Shown: positions 33,787 through 45,500 of the stretch, one piece after another
How the letters are laid out: each line of letters begins with the position of its first letter
How positions within the stretch are numbered: position 1 is the stretch's first letter
Origin: UBA7662 sp036787895
GTDB taxonomy: Bacteria > Bacteroidota > Bacteroidia > UBA7662
Assembly (NCBI GenBank): GCA_036787895.1
Contig: DAIQOK010000018.1
Location: 12,248 to 76,247 of the forward strand
DNA: 64,000 nucleotides
Direction of reading: 5' to 3'
Program-made: the position numbers and the translations under genes
Notes under the pieces: generated by a model
What the model was told of the DNA's origin: nothing
The model's input: the letters and a program-made list of their open reading frames with translations, nothing else
Database searches by the model: none

Positions 33787-36396
33787 TTGGCCAAATCGAC
33801 CGACGCAAAGGAAACGCCTTTGATGAAACAATACAAGCAGATCAAGGCAAAACATCCAGGTGCCTTGTTGTTGTTTCGTGTAGGTGATTTTTACGAGACC
33901 TTCGGCGAGGATGCGATCAAAACGGCAGGGATACTTGGCATCGTCCTTACCAAAAGAGGCAATGGCACGGCCTCTGAAACAGCTTTGGCCGGTTTTCCTT
34001 ATCATTCGCTCGATAATTATTTGCCCAAACTCGTACGCGCCGGTCAGCGGGTGGCCATTTGCGAACAAACCGAAGACCCGGCCCAAGCTAAAGGCATAGT
34101 ACAACGTGATGTGACCGAATTGGTAACACCGGGGGTTGCCTTCAGTGACAAAATACTCGATCACCGCTCGAACAATTACCTCGCTGCGATTCAGCTGGAA
34201 GGAGAACAGGCGGGTGTAGCATTTTTAGACGTTTCCACCGGTGAATTTCTGGTGTCGCAAGGACCGTTAGTGCAAATGGAAAAGCTACTGCAAAGTCTTC
34301 AACCTGCCGAAATTCTCTATGCCAAGGGCAAAAACAAAGCGTTTCTGGATGCTTTTGGTGAAAAATGGTATGCCCACACCCAGGAGGAATGGGTATTTCA
34401 TCTTGATTATGCCGAAGACCTGCTGAAACGCCAGTTTGAAACACGTTCGGTAAAGGGTTTTGGCATAGATAATTGGCCACTGGCTGTGATTGCAGCAGGT
34501 GCAGTGCTTCACTATATCAACGAAACCCAACAACGCGAAGTAGGCCACATACAGGGCATCGCCCGGCTCGATGAAAGTCAGTTTGTATGGATGGATAGAT
34601 TCACCATTCGGAATCTTGAGCTATTGGAGGCTTCAACCGAAGGTGGGTTAGGTCTTTTTCAAATCATCGACCACACCGTAACGCCCATGGGTGCTCGCTT
34701 GCTCAAACGTTGGCTGGTATTTCCGCTTAAGGAGTTGGCGCCCATACGCGACAGGCTCGAAGTTGTGGCCTGGTTTCATGCCGAAGAACAAACTGCGCAT
34801 AATTTACGCGCCAGCCTGAAACAAATAGGTGACCTCGAGCGCCTCGTGTCCAAAGTAGCTGTCGGTCGTATCTCGCCGCGCGAATTGGTGCAATTACGGC
34901 GGTCACTTGCTTTAATCGGGCCAATTCGAGACGATTTATTGCAAACTGACAATGCACCCTTGCGTCGTCTGGCTGACCAATTAAATCCCTGTCAAACCCT
35001 GGTTGAACGACTCGAAAAAGAATTACAGGAAGAAGCTCCTGCCTTACTCAGCAAAGGCAATGTGATTGCTAATGGGGTAGATGCAGAGTTGGACCGTTTG
35101 CGTCAGATAGCTTATTCAGGCAAAGATTTTTTGCAGCAAATTCAGCAAAGAGAAGCAGAGCGCACCGGGATAAGTTCACTAAAAGTGAGCTACAATAATG
35201 TTTTTGGTTATTATCTCGAGGTGACCAATACCCACAAGGACAAGGTACCGGCCGACTGGATACGCAAACAAACCCTGGTCAATGCCGAACGATATATCAC
35301 CGAAGAACTCAAAACCTTCGAAGAACAGATATTAGGGGCCGAAGGCAAAATCCACGGTATAGAAGAACGTTTGTTTCAGGAATTGTTGCTTGCTGTGAAC
35401 GATTATCTGCAGCCAATACAACTCAATGCCCAGTTGTTAGCCCGGCTCGATTGTCTGCTCGGTTTTTATCAGTTGGCTATCGAAAATCACTACAACAAAC
35501 CCGATGTCGATGAGTCGTTTGTATTGCACCTGGAAGGTGCCCGGCACCCGGTGATTGAAAAACGTTTGCCGGCAGGTGAAAGTTATGTACCCAACGATTT
35601 GCTGCTGGACGTAGATACCCAGCAGATTTTGATGATTACCGGTCCGAATATGGCGGGTAAATCGGCTTTGCTGCGGCAAACTGCGCTCATTACCCTCTTG
35701 GCACAAATTGGCTCCTATGTACCCGCGAAAAGTGCGCGTATCGGTCTGGTTGATAAAATATTTACCAGGGTAGGAGCTACCGATAACATCAGTTCCGGCG
35801 AATCGACTTTCATGGTGGAAATGAACGAAACCGCAAGCATATTGAACAATATTTCGGCGCGTAGCCTGATTTTACTTGATGAAATTGGTCGGGGAACAAG
35901 TACTTATGATGGTATATCCTTAGCCTGGGCCATTGCAGAATATCTGCACCAGCATCCGGTATACCATCCGCGAACTTTGTTTGCTACTCATTATCATGAG
36001 CTGAATGAAATGGAGAAGGCCTTTCCGCGTATTCGGAACTTTAATGTGAGTATCAAGGAAATCGGTAATAAAATCATTTTTCTGCGCAAATTGGTGCAGG
36101 GTGGCAGCGAACACAGTTTTGGAATCCATGTCGCCCGTATGGCTGGGGTGCCGCAGTCGGTTTTGAGCCAGGCCAACAAAATGTTGCAGGAGTTAGAAGC
36201 ACAACGCGAAGCTGGTGGAGCAAAAAAACTACGTAAAACGCGACAGGCTGAGTTTCAGCTCAATCTTTTCGAAGTCAAAGACCCGCAATTGGCGCAAATC
36301 CGTCAGATGCTTGACGCAACTGATATTAATCGTGTAACGCCGGTGGAAGCCTTGTTCCTACTGAACGAGCTCAAAAAGGTGCTTACTCAGGCTTAA
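33787..36396 (+). CDS. mutS: DNA mismatch repair protein MutS
   Basis: Mismatch-recognition ATPase. I start at TTG 33787, giving MAKSTDAKETPLMKQYKQIK, which matches the usual family N-terminus (AK..ETPLMKQY); the ATG 36 bases later (33823) would remove conserved residues. 869 aa. Mismatch-binding FYETF loop (RVGDFYETFG), connector and lever domains, Walker A GPNMAGKSALLRQ (~617), Walker B LILLDEIGRGTSTYDG (~690), and ATHYHELNEME. Complete. Diverges from the spoU gene with 13 bp between starts; followed by a terminator-like hairpin. Confidence 0.96.
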   Translation: MAKSTDAKETPLMKQYKQIKAKHPGALLLFRVGDFYETFGEDAIKTAGILGIVLTKRGNGTASETALAGFPYHSLDNYLPKLVRAGQRVAICEQTEDPAQAKGIVQRDVTELVTPGVAFSDKILDHRSNNYLAAIQLEGEQAGVAFLDVSTGEFLVSQGPLVQMEKLLQSLQPAEILYAKGKNKAFLDAFGEKWYAHTQEEWVFHLDYAEDLLKRQFETRSVKGFGIDNWPLAVIAAGAVLHYINETQQREVGHIQGIARLDESQFVWMDRFTIRNLELLEASTEGGLGLFQIIDHTVTPMGARLLKRWLVFPLKELAPIRDRLEVVAWFHAEEQTAHNLRASLKQIGDLERLVSKVAVGRISPRELVQLRRSLALIGPIRDDLLQTDNAPLRRLADQLNPCQTLVERLEKELQEEAPALLSKGNVIANGVDAELDRLRQIAYSGKDFLQQIQQREAERTGISSLKVSYNNVFGYYLEVTNTHKDKVPADWIRKQTLVNAERYITEELKTFEEQILGAEGKIHGIEERLFQELLLAVNDYLQPIQLNAQLLARLDCLLGFYQLAIENHYNKPDVDESFVLHLEGARHPVIEKRLPAGESYVPNDLLLDVDTQQILMITGPNMAGKSALLRQTALITLLAQIGSYVPAKSARIGLVDKIFTRVGATDNISSGESTFMVEMNETASILNNISARSLILLDEIGRGTSTYDGISLAWAIAEYLHQHPVYHPRTLFATHYHELNEMEKAFPRIRNFNVSIKEIGNKIIFLRKLVQGGSEHSFGIHVARMAGVPQSVLSQANKMLQELEAQREAGGAKKLRKTRQAEFQLNLFEVKDPQLAQIRQMLDATDINRVTPVEALFLLNELKKVLTQA

Positions 36397-36400
36397 AGTT

Positions 36401-36445
36401 AAAATGACTTTTCCTATCCCATAATGAGGGGTAATTGTCATTTTT
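36401..36445 (+). terminator. Probable terminator of mutS
   Basis: AAAATGAC (36401-36408) pairs with GTCATTTT (36437-36444), with an inner tatccc/ggggta stem, then TTTTT. Long hairpin with a short T-run. Confidence 0.6.
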
Positions 36446-36556
36446 GGAAAATATTCTCAATCTAATTAATTATAATACATTGAATTACAGACTTTTACCT
36501 CATTTTTTAGCCTTGGAATTATTGTTGTTAATCTACTTGTTATAAAAAGAAGATAC

Positions 36557-39500
36557 TTGGTCAAGCGGCTTTTTTTTGCTTTGATTTTTGGTCTGTTTGT
36601 ATTTCTTCAAACACAGGCGCAGGGTGTCATTAGTCTTGTAAATACAACTTCCTATACGTCCGGAGGAAGTAATGTAACATCCTTTAGCCTTGATATTCCT
36701 GCAGCTGTTAGCCAAGGAGATGTTCTTATTGCCCAGATAGCCTTACGCTCAACAGGAACGGTTAATACGCCAACTGGTTGGACACAGATTTCGAGTGTTA
36801 GTGCTACTATCCGGCAGGCAATTTTTTATCGGGTGGTTGATGGCACAGAAGGTGCATCTCAACTTTTTGATGGCTGGGCTTCGACCCGGGCTGCGGGTAT
36901 TATGCTAGCTTATCGTAATGTAGATATTGGGGATCCGGTTCCCGTATTTTCGACCGCCAACGGTAATTCCGGGACTTTAACAGTAAATGCATTGAGTGCG
37001 CCAACCACCAATATGCGGTTGGTCGTTTTTTACAGTACCCAAGGTGGTACAATCACACCAAATGCCAGTCTTACCTCCAGAAATAGCGCTGCAACCACCG
37101 GCAATATTATGAATATTAATGCAAGTGACGAGGAAATAACGGCTACCGGAAGTACAGGGACTAAGAATGGTACAGCTTCAAGTGCTCGTTTTATTACCCA
37201 TATGATTGCCCTGCGGCCTATTCCTACCCAAGGCATCATTGAATATATTGGGAGTACAAACGCCTCAGCAACCGCATTTACAGTATCTCTATCACCACCA
37301 TCGGGCACACAGCAGGGAGATTTGATGGTAGTTGGTGTAAATCGACTGAATACCAATAGTATTTCAAATATCTCCGCCAATGGTTGGACTTTGCTTCGTC
37401 AGGAATCCAATACTGATGTTCGGACAGCCGTTTTTTGGAAATTTGCAGGAGCCAGTGAGGGTGCCAGCACTTTTGGCAATAACAGCGCCTCAGTACGCAT
37501 GACAGGGGTAATGCTGGTCTACCGAAATGTCAATAAAAAATCGCCGATAGTAGTTGATAATGGCACTGCATCGAACAGTGCAACAACCACTGTGGGAAGC
37601 ATAAGCCCCGATGTTAAAGAAACCAGGTTACTGGCTTTTTTTACAGGCCGAAGAGCCGCTGATTTTGACTTTTTAAATTATAATGGCATGACCGTCCGGG
37701 ACAGTATTAAGTTTACAGGCTCGGGCAACAGATTGGGGATTTTGGCCTTGGACGAATTTTTATCGCCCTCAGGTGCTACCGGAACGCGAGTGAATACCAT
37801 CACTTCGGCCTCGACGCCATATACTGCCGGTATTACATTAAGTTTACGACCTGAAAAGACCTATTTTAGCTATCAAAACGGACTCTGGTCGAATCCTCTT
37901 AGCTGGACCAAAGATCCCTCCGGAACAACCCTGGTACCACTCATTGGTGAAGTCCCCACTCCATATGATAGTGTGGTGATTCTCAACGGCAAAACCATCT
38001 CACTTTCAGCTAATGTCGCCACTACCAATATTGGCATACGCATCAACAATGGAGGTGTGCTTGATTTACTCACCCATGAATTGCCGACATTGACTGGTTT
38101 AACCGGTGTAGGGCGTTTGCGTTCCAGCCGGACTACTGGTGGCGTGACCTATATGCCCACCGTACTTTACAGCAATAATACCTTGGCGAGTGCCAGTGGT
38201 GGCACGCTCGAATATTATTGTGCGTCGAATATGACCTTAAATACAGGTGTATCAGCCTATTTTAATCTTATTTTGAGAAGGGAAAGTGCAGGAACAACCG
38301 TTTATACGCTCGCTTCGAATGTGACAGTAACGAACGACCTGACCATAAACCGGGCTTCCTCTGGTGTGAGTAACCTGACTTTCGGCAATGATGGTAGCGC
38401 ACGAACACTAACGGTAGGCCGTAATTTAGCTGTCGAGGCCGGCTGTCAGATTCGTCCACAGAACACCGCAGGTCTGGTGACGCATAATCTATCCATAGGT
38501 GGCGATTTTGTCAATAATGGCAGTGCCCGATTTACCAATCAAACTGCACGCGATTACGAAGCCGCTGCCAATAATCGGGTGATACAGGTCACTTTTACAG
38601 GTTCAACCGACAACAAACTGGACTGTTTTGGAGAAACAGACTTTTATCGGCTCATTATCGATAAAGGAATAGATCAGACTTATGTACTTACTGTAAATTC
38701 AACGGATACTGCCAACTTTCGATTGTTTGCTCCGATAAATCAAGCCAATACCGGTGCAGCTGATGATCCAAATCCGGTTGTGAATAAGTCGCTTTACTTG
38801 AAAAACGGCACTTTGCGTCTGAAGTCTAATATCAATTTGCCGTATCTGACTACCGGAGGAAATGACTTTTTTATACCTCAAAATGCTGGTTTGTGGGTGG
38901 ATGGTGCGACCGTTTACTCTGCATTTTCCGGTACAAGTAACCGGGGTTTCACTGTTATTGGAAAACTCAGATTGAGTGCAGGTGAACTGAATAGCGGCCA
39001 AAGCGCGGGTTTCGTTTATCGTATTGATGGGGTGATTCAGATAGAAGGCGGCACAGCACGGGTTACACAATTTCGTAGATCTACAGCAGGAACCGGATTC
39101 AGAGCAGCTTACATTCAAAGTGGTGGATTATTGATTGTTAGTGCAGATGAAGAGACTAATACTGGCTTTGCTTCTTTTTCCTTGCCAGATGTAGATTGCT
39201 CATTTACTATGTCGGGGGGTGAAATTCGTATTGGTCGGGCGGTATCTGCATTGGCCGAACGTGGATTCCATCTGGGTATTTCACCTTTAAATGGTAATGT
39301 AACAGGAGGCTTGATTCATATTGAAACGACCAACGCCACTGAATTTCATATTTCCAGCACAATTCCGCTTTTTAATTTACAAATATCCCGGCAAAGCAGT
39401 ACAGCCAATGTGGTATTGGACCTGCCTTTGCAAGTTAAAAATAACCTGACCCTCTCGAGTAGCGGAAATCTAAATGCCAATGGTAATAACCTTACGATTG

Positions 39501-42500
39501 GTGGCAACCTGACCATAAATACGGGTACTACCTTGAATAATGGCGCTAATACCCTTAGCTTTAACGGTACTGCAAAACAGCAATTTACAGTTAATGGCAG
39601 TTTAGTCAACATCAACGCCTTAACCATAGCCAAAGCGAATGATACACTTGAACTAGCTGGTAGTCTTTCGACTTTTGTTGTAGGTGGGGCATTCACTATG
39701 AATGCGAATGGAGTCTTAAACGACAACGGTAAAACCCTGGAGCTACAAGCTGCTATTACCCATTCAGGTACCCATACAGGTAGTGGTAAAATTCTGTTGA
39801 CCACCGCGAGCACTAGAAATATAGGCGGTAACGGACATGGTGTTTTCAGAAATCTTGAACTCAGCGGAAGTGTGGCTTCTACTTATACTACGACAACGAA
39901 TTTCAGAATTACCGGTAATTTGAATTTTGTTGGCGCTCAAAACAGAATATTTGATATAGCCGGTAATAATTTGACTTTTGACACACTGGCTACAGTCACC
40001 GGCGCCAATGCGACCGGCCCTGTTCGGATGATTCGGACCAATGGTAATCAATCGGCACAGGGCGTGACTAAAATTTACAATGCTTTGTCATTTACTTTTC
40101 CCGTAGGTACCAATACCGATTATAGCCCGGCTACCATCAGCTTCGATATAGCACCAAGTCAGTATGGTAGTATTACATTGCGACCAGTCAATAACGAGCA
40201 TCCAAACGTTACCGAAAACGGCCGCAGTCTGACCTATTACTGGCGCGTGGTAGCAACCGGATTTACATTGGGTAGTGCCAAGGTTAGCCATAGCTATTCC
40301 TATCCTCAATCGAAAGTGGTTATTGCGACAGGCATCACTGAAAATGGCTATGTAAATGCACGTTTTAATCCAACATTGGCGAGTTGGGTTAGCGGAACTT
40401 CTGCCAGTATTGATTCGAATAATAATATCATCAGTTATAGTGGAGCTGGATTTGAAACCACCATTGGCGGGGATTATACAGCTGGAGATAATAGTCCTGT
40501 AGACCCTTTTGGTACAGTAATTATTTATTACAGTTATAAAACAGCTGCTCGATGGGACAGCATTGGTAGCTGGTCGACAACCGGCCATACCGGCATTCAA
40601 GCCATGCCGGCAGTGATTCCGAATGCCAATTCGGTGGTTAGAGTAGGGAATAATCACCAGATTAATGTGATTAGTAATGGTGCAGTGAGCGGGAGTCTTT
40701 CCGTAGATTCCGGAGCAGTTATTGATGTAGGGACGACTACAGGACACAATTTTGGTGCCTTGGTAGGTGAGGGGGTAAGTGGCAAGGGGACCATCCGGAT
40801 TTCGTCATCAGCTGCCACCGCGGTTTTCCCATCAGGTGACTTTAATATATTTTTTGGTACAGAGGGGGGGACAGTGGTTTATTATCGCGGTAGTGTCAAT
40901 TTTACCTTACCTACCACCACTAATCAGTACAATATGCTGGTTATCGAACTGAACAGTGGAGGAGCCAGCGATTTTATTGATTTACCTAATCTTGACCTCA
41001 CCATCCTTAATGATTTTAAGGTTCAGGGCAGTGCCAGCAGCCGGGCAAGGCTAAATACCAATGCCAATGGAAATCTGACCATCAACCGGGATCTGTTGGT
41101 AACCGGTGCTGGATTACGTTTACGCCATGCCGGAAGCATGGACCGATCGTTGACAGTATTTGGCAAGCTTGAAATAAGCAGTGGCGCTTCGATCGATAAC
41201 AGCAGTGAAGCAGATCGGGTACACAGTCTTTCGGTTTATGGCAATGTAGTTAACAACGGCACATTAAATCTCTATGCCAACGCCAGCCGACACACGCATT
41301 TATACATGCTTGGAGAGGCAAATACTGCCATCACAGGCGCAAATGGCAGTGCCTCTACCAGTATATATTTGTTAACTATCAATAAAGGCAGCAGCAAAAC
41401 GCCGGTTATGAATTTAGATGTGGCCGGCACTGTAACTTTTAATGCCAACAACCAATGGTTAAGTTTGCAAAACGGCACTTTCCGGCTGAGCAGGAACTCT
41501 ACCTTGAATTTGAGCTCTGCTGCTGCTCAATTTGCCATACCTGAAACAGCTGTTTTTTCGGTCAATAACAGCAGCGCCATTGTAAACATCGGTAACGCTG
41601 CAAGCGATACCGCCGATTTGCTGTTACGAGGTAGATTAGAATTGCTCGATGGTACTATTAATATTGGGAATGTAGCTAATACTAATAATAATGACATTGA
41701 AATTGCCAGTGCGGGTATAGCTGAATTATATGTTTCTGGAGGTACATTGAATGTGAATGGCAGTATTCGTCGGGGACTATCTAATGCAGCGGGCTCCTTA
41801 TATTTTAAACAAAATGGTGGTGTAATCAATATCCGGGGACAGGCTGCCTATGGACAAAGAGGAAAACTCGAAGTAATCAATAGCGGAAGTTATTTCGAAA
41901 TGACCGGCAGTTCGCAAATCAATATTTTACGCGGTGGTTCGGCGTCAAATGCCGATTTCTACGTTCGACCGGATAACGGCTTGGTCACCGGCGGCACGCT
42001 AAGCTTTGCCCCGCTTTCTGCGATTTCTACCCAGAATTATACGCTCGATGCTTCAGTTCCAATATATAACCTGGCCATTACCGGTTTTAATGGATCGAAT
42101 CTGGCGAATGTAACCTTGCTGGTTAACAATTTTACAGTGCTGAATAATATGACCATCAGTGCGAATTCTGCCTTCATTTGCAACGATTTGAATATTAACG
42201 TAGGAGCACTGTTTACCCGAGTTGGTACTTTCACGCCCGGAAATAATACCGTCAGCTTTACTTCGGTAAACGGGGCAACTTCCGGCACATTTACCGGCTC
42301 AAATGCCTTTTACAACCTTAAAGTAAATGCAGCAGCAAGCCTTGATTTGGGGGCCAATGTACTGGTGAATAACAATCTTACGATTGAAACAGGTGCTACA
42401 CTTGTAAATGGTGATAACCAACTGGACCTAATTCGTGACCTGACAAACCAAGGAATCCACACCAGTCCGTCGAACAGTGGCACTAATGGTTTACGTTTGA

Positions 42501-45500
42501 TTGGAACCAGTCAACAGCTGATTTCCGGTAATGGGACCTTCGGAAATGTAATTGTTAACAATAGTGGTAATATTGAAATCTTAGGTAATATCACCATCAA
42601 TAATCAGCTAACAATGACAGCGGGTTTGGTCGATTTGGGCGACCGTATGCTTACCTTGGGGGTCAATGCGACCATTGTTTCGGCCAGTTACAGTACCAGC
42701 AGGATGATCCGGACCAATGGTGTACTTAGTGATGGAGGTATTAAAAAGTTGTATCCGGCCGGCACACTCGACTTCTTGTTTCCGTTTGGCATCTTGAACA
42801 AATACACGCCTGCCAGGGTGAATGTAACTGCCAATGGTGCAGTAGGTGAAGTAGTGGCTAAACCGGTAAGCTCCAAACATCCTTCGACCCGAGTTGCGGC
42901 CGAAACCCAGTTGAATTATTTTTGGGAAATTCTAACCACTGGTTTTTCAGGATTAAGCGCAACACTAACTTTCAATTATACCGATGCTGAAGTTACCACC
43001 AATGAGTCGAGCTGGCGGGGCGGACGTTTTGCATTTCCCAACTGGACACCGATTGGTGGAAGTCCGGGCGTAGTTAATGCGGGTACCAATACCCTCACAT
43101 TTAGCATTACCGGCACAATCAATGGTGGCTATACAGCAGGTTTGGAAGCTGAATTCGCAGCGGTACCTACCCTGTATTCCCGCTCGGCGGTGTGTAGTAC
43201 GGGTTGTGATTGGAATAACCTGAATTCATGGTCGGAAGATGGTCATGATGGTTTAGCGACCAATACCCTTCCCAATGGTCAGCCCATGGTCATTGCTGGA
43301 ACCGATTCAGTGTATTTTGTCGGAAATAACTTCGTGGCTGAATCGGTACGGCTTGATTCGGGGTCGATTTTGAATATGCAAGCCACTTTTGGTCATAATT
43401 TAGGCGTAGTTAATGGCAAAGGCAAAATTAAAATCAGTGCTACAGCCAGTAATCTTTTTGTTTTCCCGGGCGGAAATTATACCGCCTTTGCGTCCGATAC
43501 CGGCGGAACGGTAGAGTTTTTCGGGAACACTGATGGTACGCTTCCAGCTACTCAGGCCAGTTTTTATAAGTTACTGTTTACCGGAAGCAGCCATCGTACA
43601 CAAGCCAATATCGATATTTTTGTCAATGGAGAATGGCGTATGCTTGCAGGAGTTATTGATAATACGCTGAATAATAAAAATATCTCCATCCGGGGTGACT
43701 GGATCAATAATGCTTCAACCGGTGCCTATGTGCCAGGTTCCGGTAAGGTAATGCTAACCAGTAGTCAACCTCAGTCCATCACCGGGAATTTTAGCACTAC
43801 TTTTGGCAAACTCGAAACCAATGGCAGCGGCGCAAAAAACTTGGGTCAGCATATTGTAATCAACCAGGAATTGTTGCTGGTAAATGGTCGGTTATATCCG
43901 GGCAATTATAACATCGAAATGGAATTTGCCGCCACCTCCGGAGGCTCACCGGGGGCGGCTGCCATGGTAGTCCAAAATGGGACTGGCCGGGTACGCAAAA
44001 AAATGAATGTAACGGGCAATTTTACCTTTCCCATAGGTGAGGAGACGGGTGTAGCTGAATATAGCCCGACAACTGTACATTTCACCACTGGTGCTTTTGC
44101 CGGTGGTGCCTATGTGGAAGCTCAGGTATTTGATAATGTGAGTCCACTTTGTTCAGGAACCAGTAATTACATCAGCCGGTATTGGCAATATAATCATACA
44201 GGTATAACCTCATTTACAGTTACTGCAAGTGCGCAGTACCTTGCTGCAGATGTGGTGGGGACTGAAGCAGCTATTGTGACTAAAATGAGTCGACCTTCCT
44301 TACCCTGTATCGATGGAAACTTGGTGAATGTCGGGACTAAAACTTTGTCGATTAACTCAGACCTGCTCAATCAACTTTCAGGAGGGGAACCCGCACTTCC
44401 GGAACCCACTATTCAAGCCAGTTTGATGGTCTTCAGTCTGGTAACCGACAGCTCGATGCGGGTTACTGTGAAAAGAGGAAATGGAAGCTCTCGTTTGGTT
44501 TTGGCCAAGGCAGGTTCGGCAGTAGATGCAACACCAATCGATTTTACCTCCTATGCAGCCGACAGTATTTTCGGTGATGGGGCAGAAATTGGCACAGCAA
44601 ATTATGTGCTTTACGCCGGTACCGACAGCATTTTTCCAATTTTTGGTCTGAACCAGGAAACAGTTTATCATTTCGCTGTTTTTGAATACAATGGTTCAGG
44701 TGCCGAAGCCAATTATTTATTAGGCACGCCTGCCATCGGCAACCAAACCACCTGGGCAGTTGAGCCCACAGTGCAGGCATCGGCACTTCAATTTACGGTG
44801 GTTGGCACTACCACGCTTAATCTGAAATGGACGACAGGGAACGGTGCCCGACGTTTGGTGTTGGGCAAAGCCAATGCAGCAGTAGATGTAGTTCCTGTAG
44901 ATGGGGTTGCTTATACTGCCAATGCCAGTTTTGGTACTGGTTCGGAGCTAGGCACGGGCAACTTTGTTGTCTTTAGCAGCACCATCGATTCGGTGGTGGT
45001 TACCGGCTTGACTATGAATACCACCTACCATTTTAAGGTTTTTGAGTTCAACGGTACCGGTGGCGTTCAGAATTATCTCACAACTGCAGCCCCTGCTGCC
45101 GATACTTTTACCTCATTGTTGGCTGCCCTCGAACTCTGGCTTGAAGGCGGCTGGAATGGTGCCGACATGGACGCCAATCTGGTAGATAGTTTGCCTTTAA
45201 CCCAGCCATACAACCAGGCTCCCTGGAATTATGCCGGCACCGAATCGGTGGGCAGCATTCCCAATGCCGATGTGGTTGATTGGGTATTGGTTGAACTTCG
45301 TGCTGCTGGAACAGCGGCTTCGGCAACTTCAGCTACTATAAAAACAAGAAGAGCGGCTTTCGTTTTGAAAAACGGGCAGTTAGTTGATTTAGATGGCAGT
45401 TCACCGTTATTGCTTCGTCCGAGCGAAGTAGGGAACTTCTATGCTGTAATTTATCATCGAACCCACATCCCTGCCATGAGTGCAGCACACTTGGTATTTA

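Noticed and set aside
40088..40747. 219-codon antisense frame inside giant gene 1 and many similar ones up to 52584
   Set aside because: Low-complexity complement of Asn/Thr/Gly-rich beta-repeat codons; no start context, no family resemblance.
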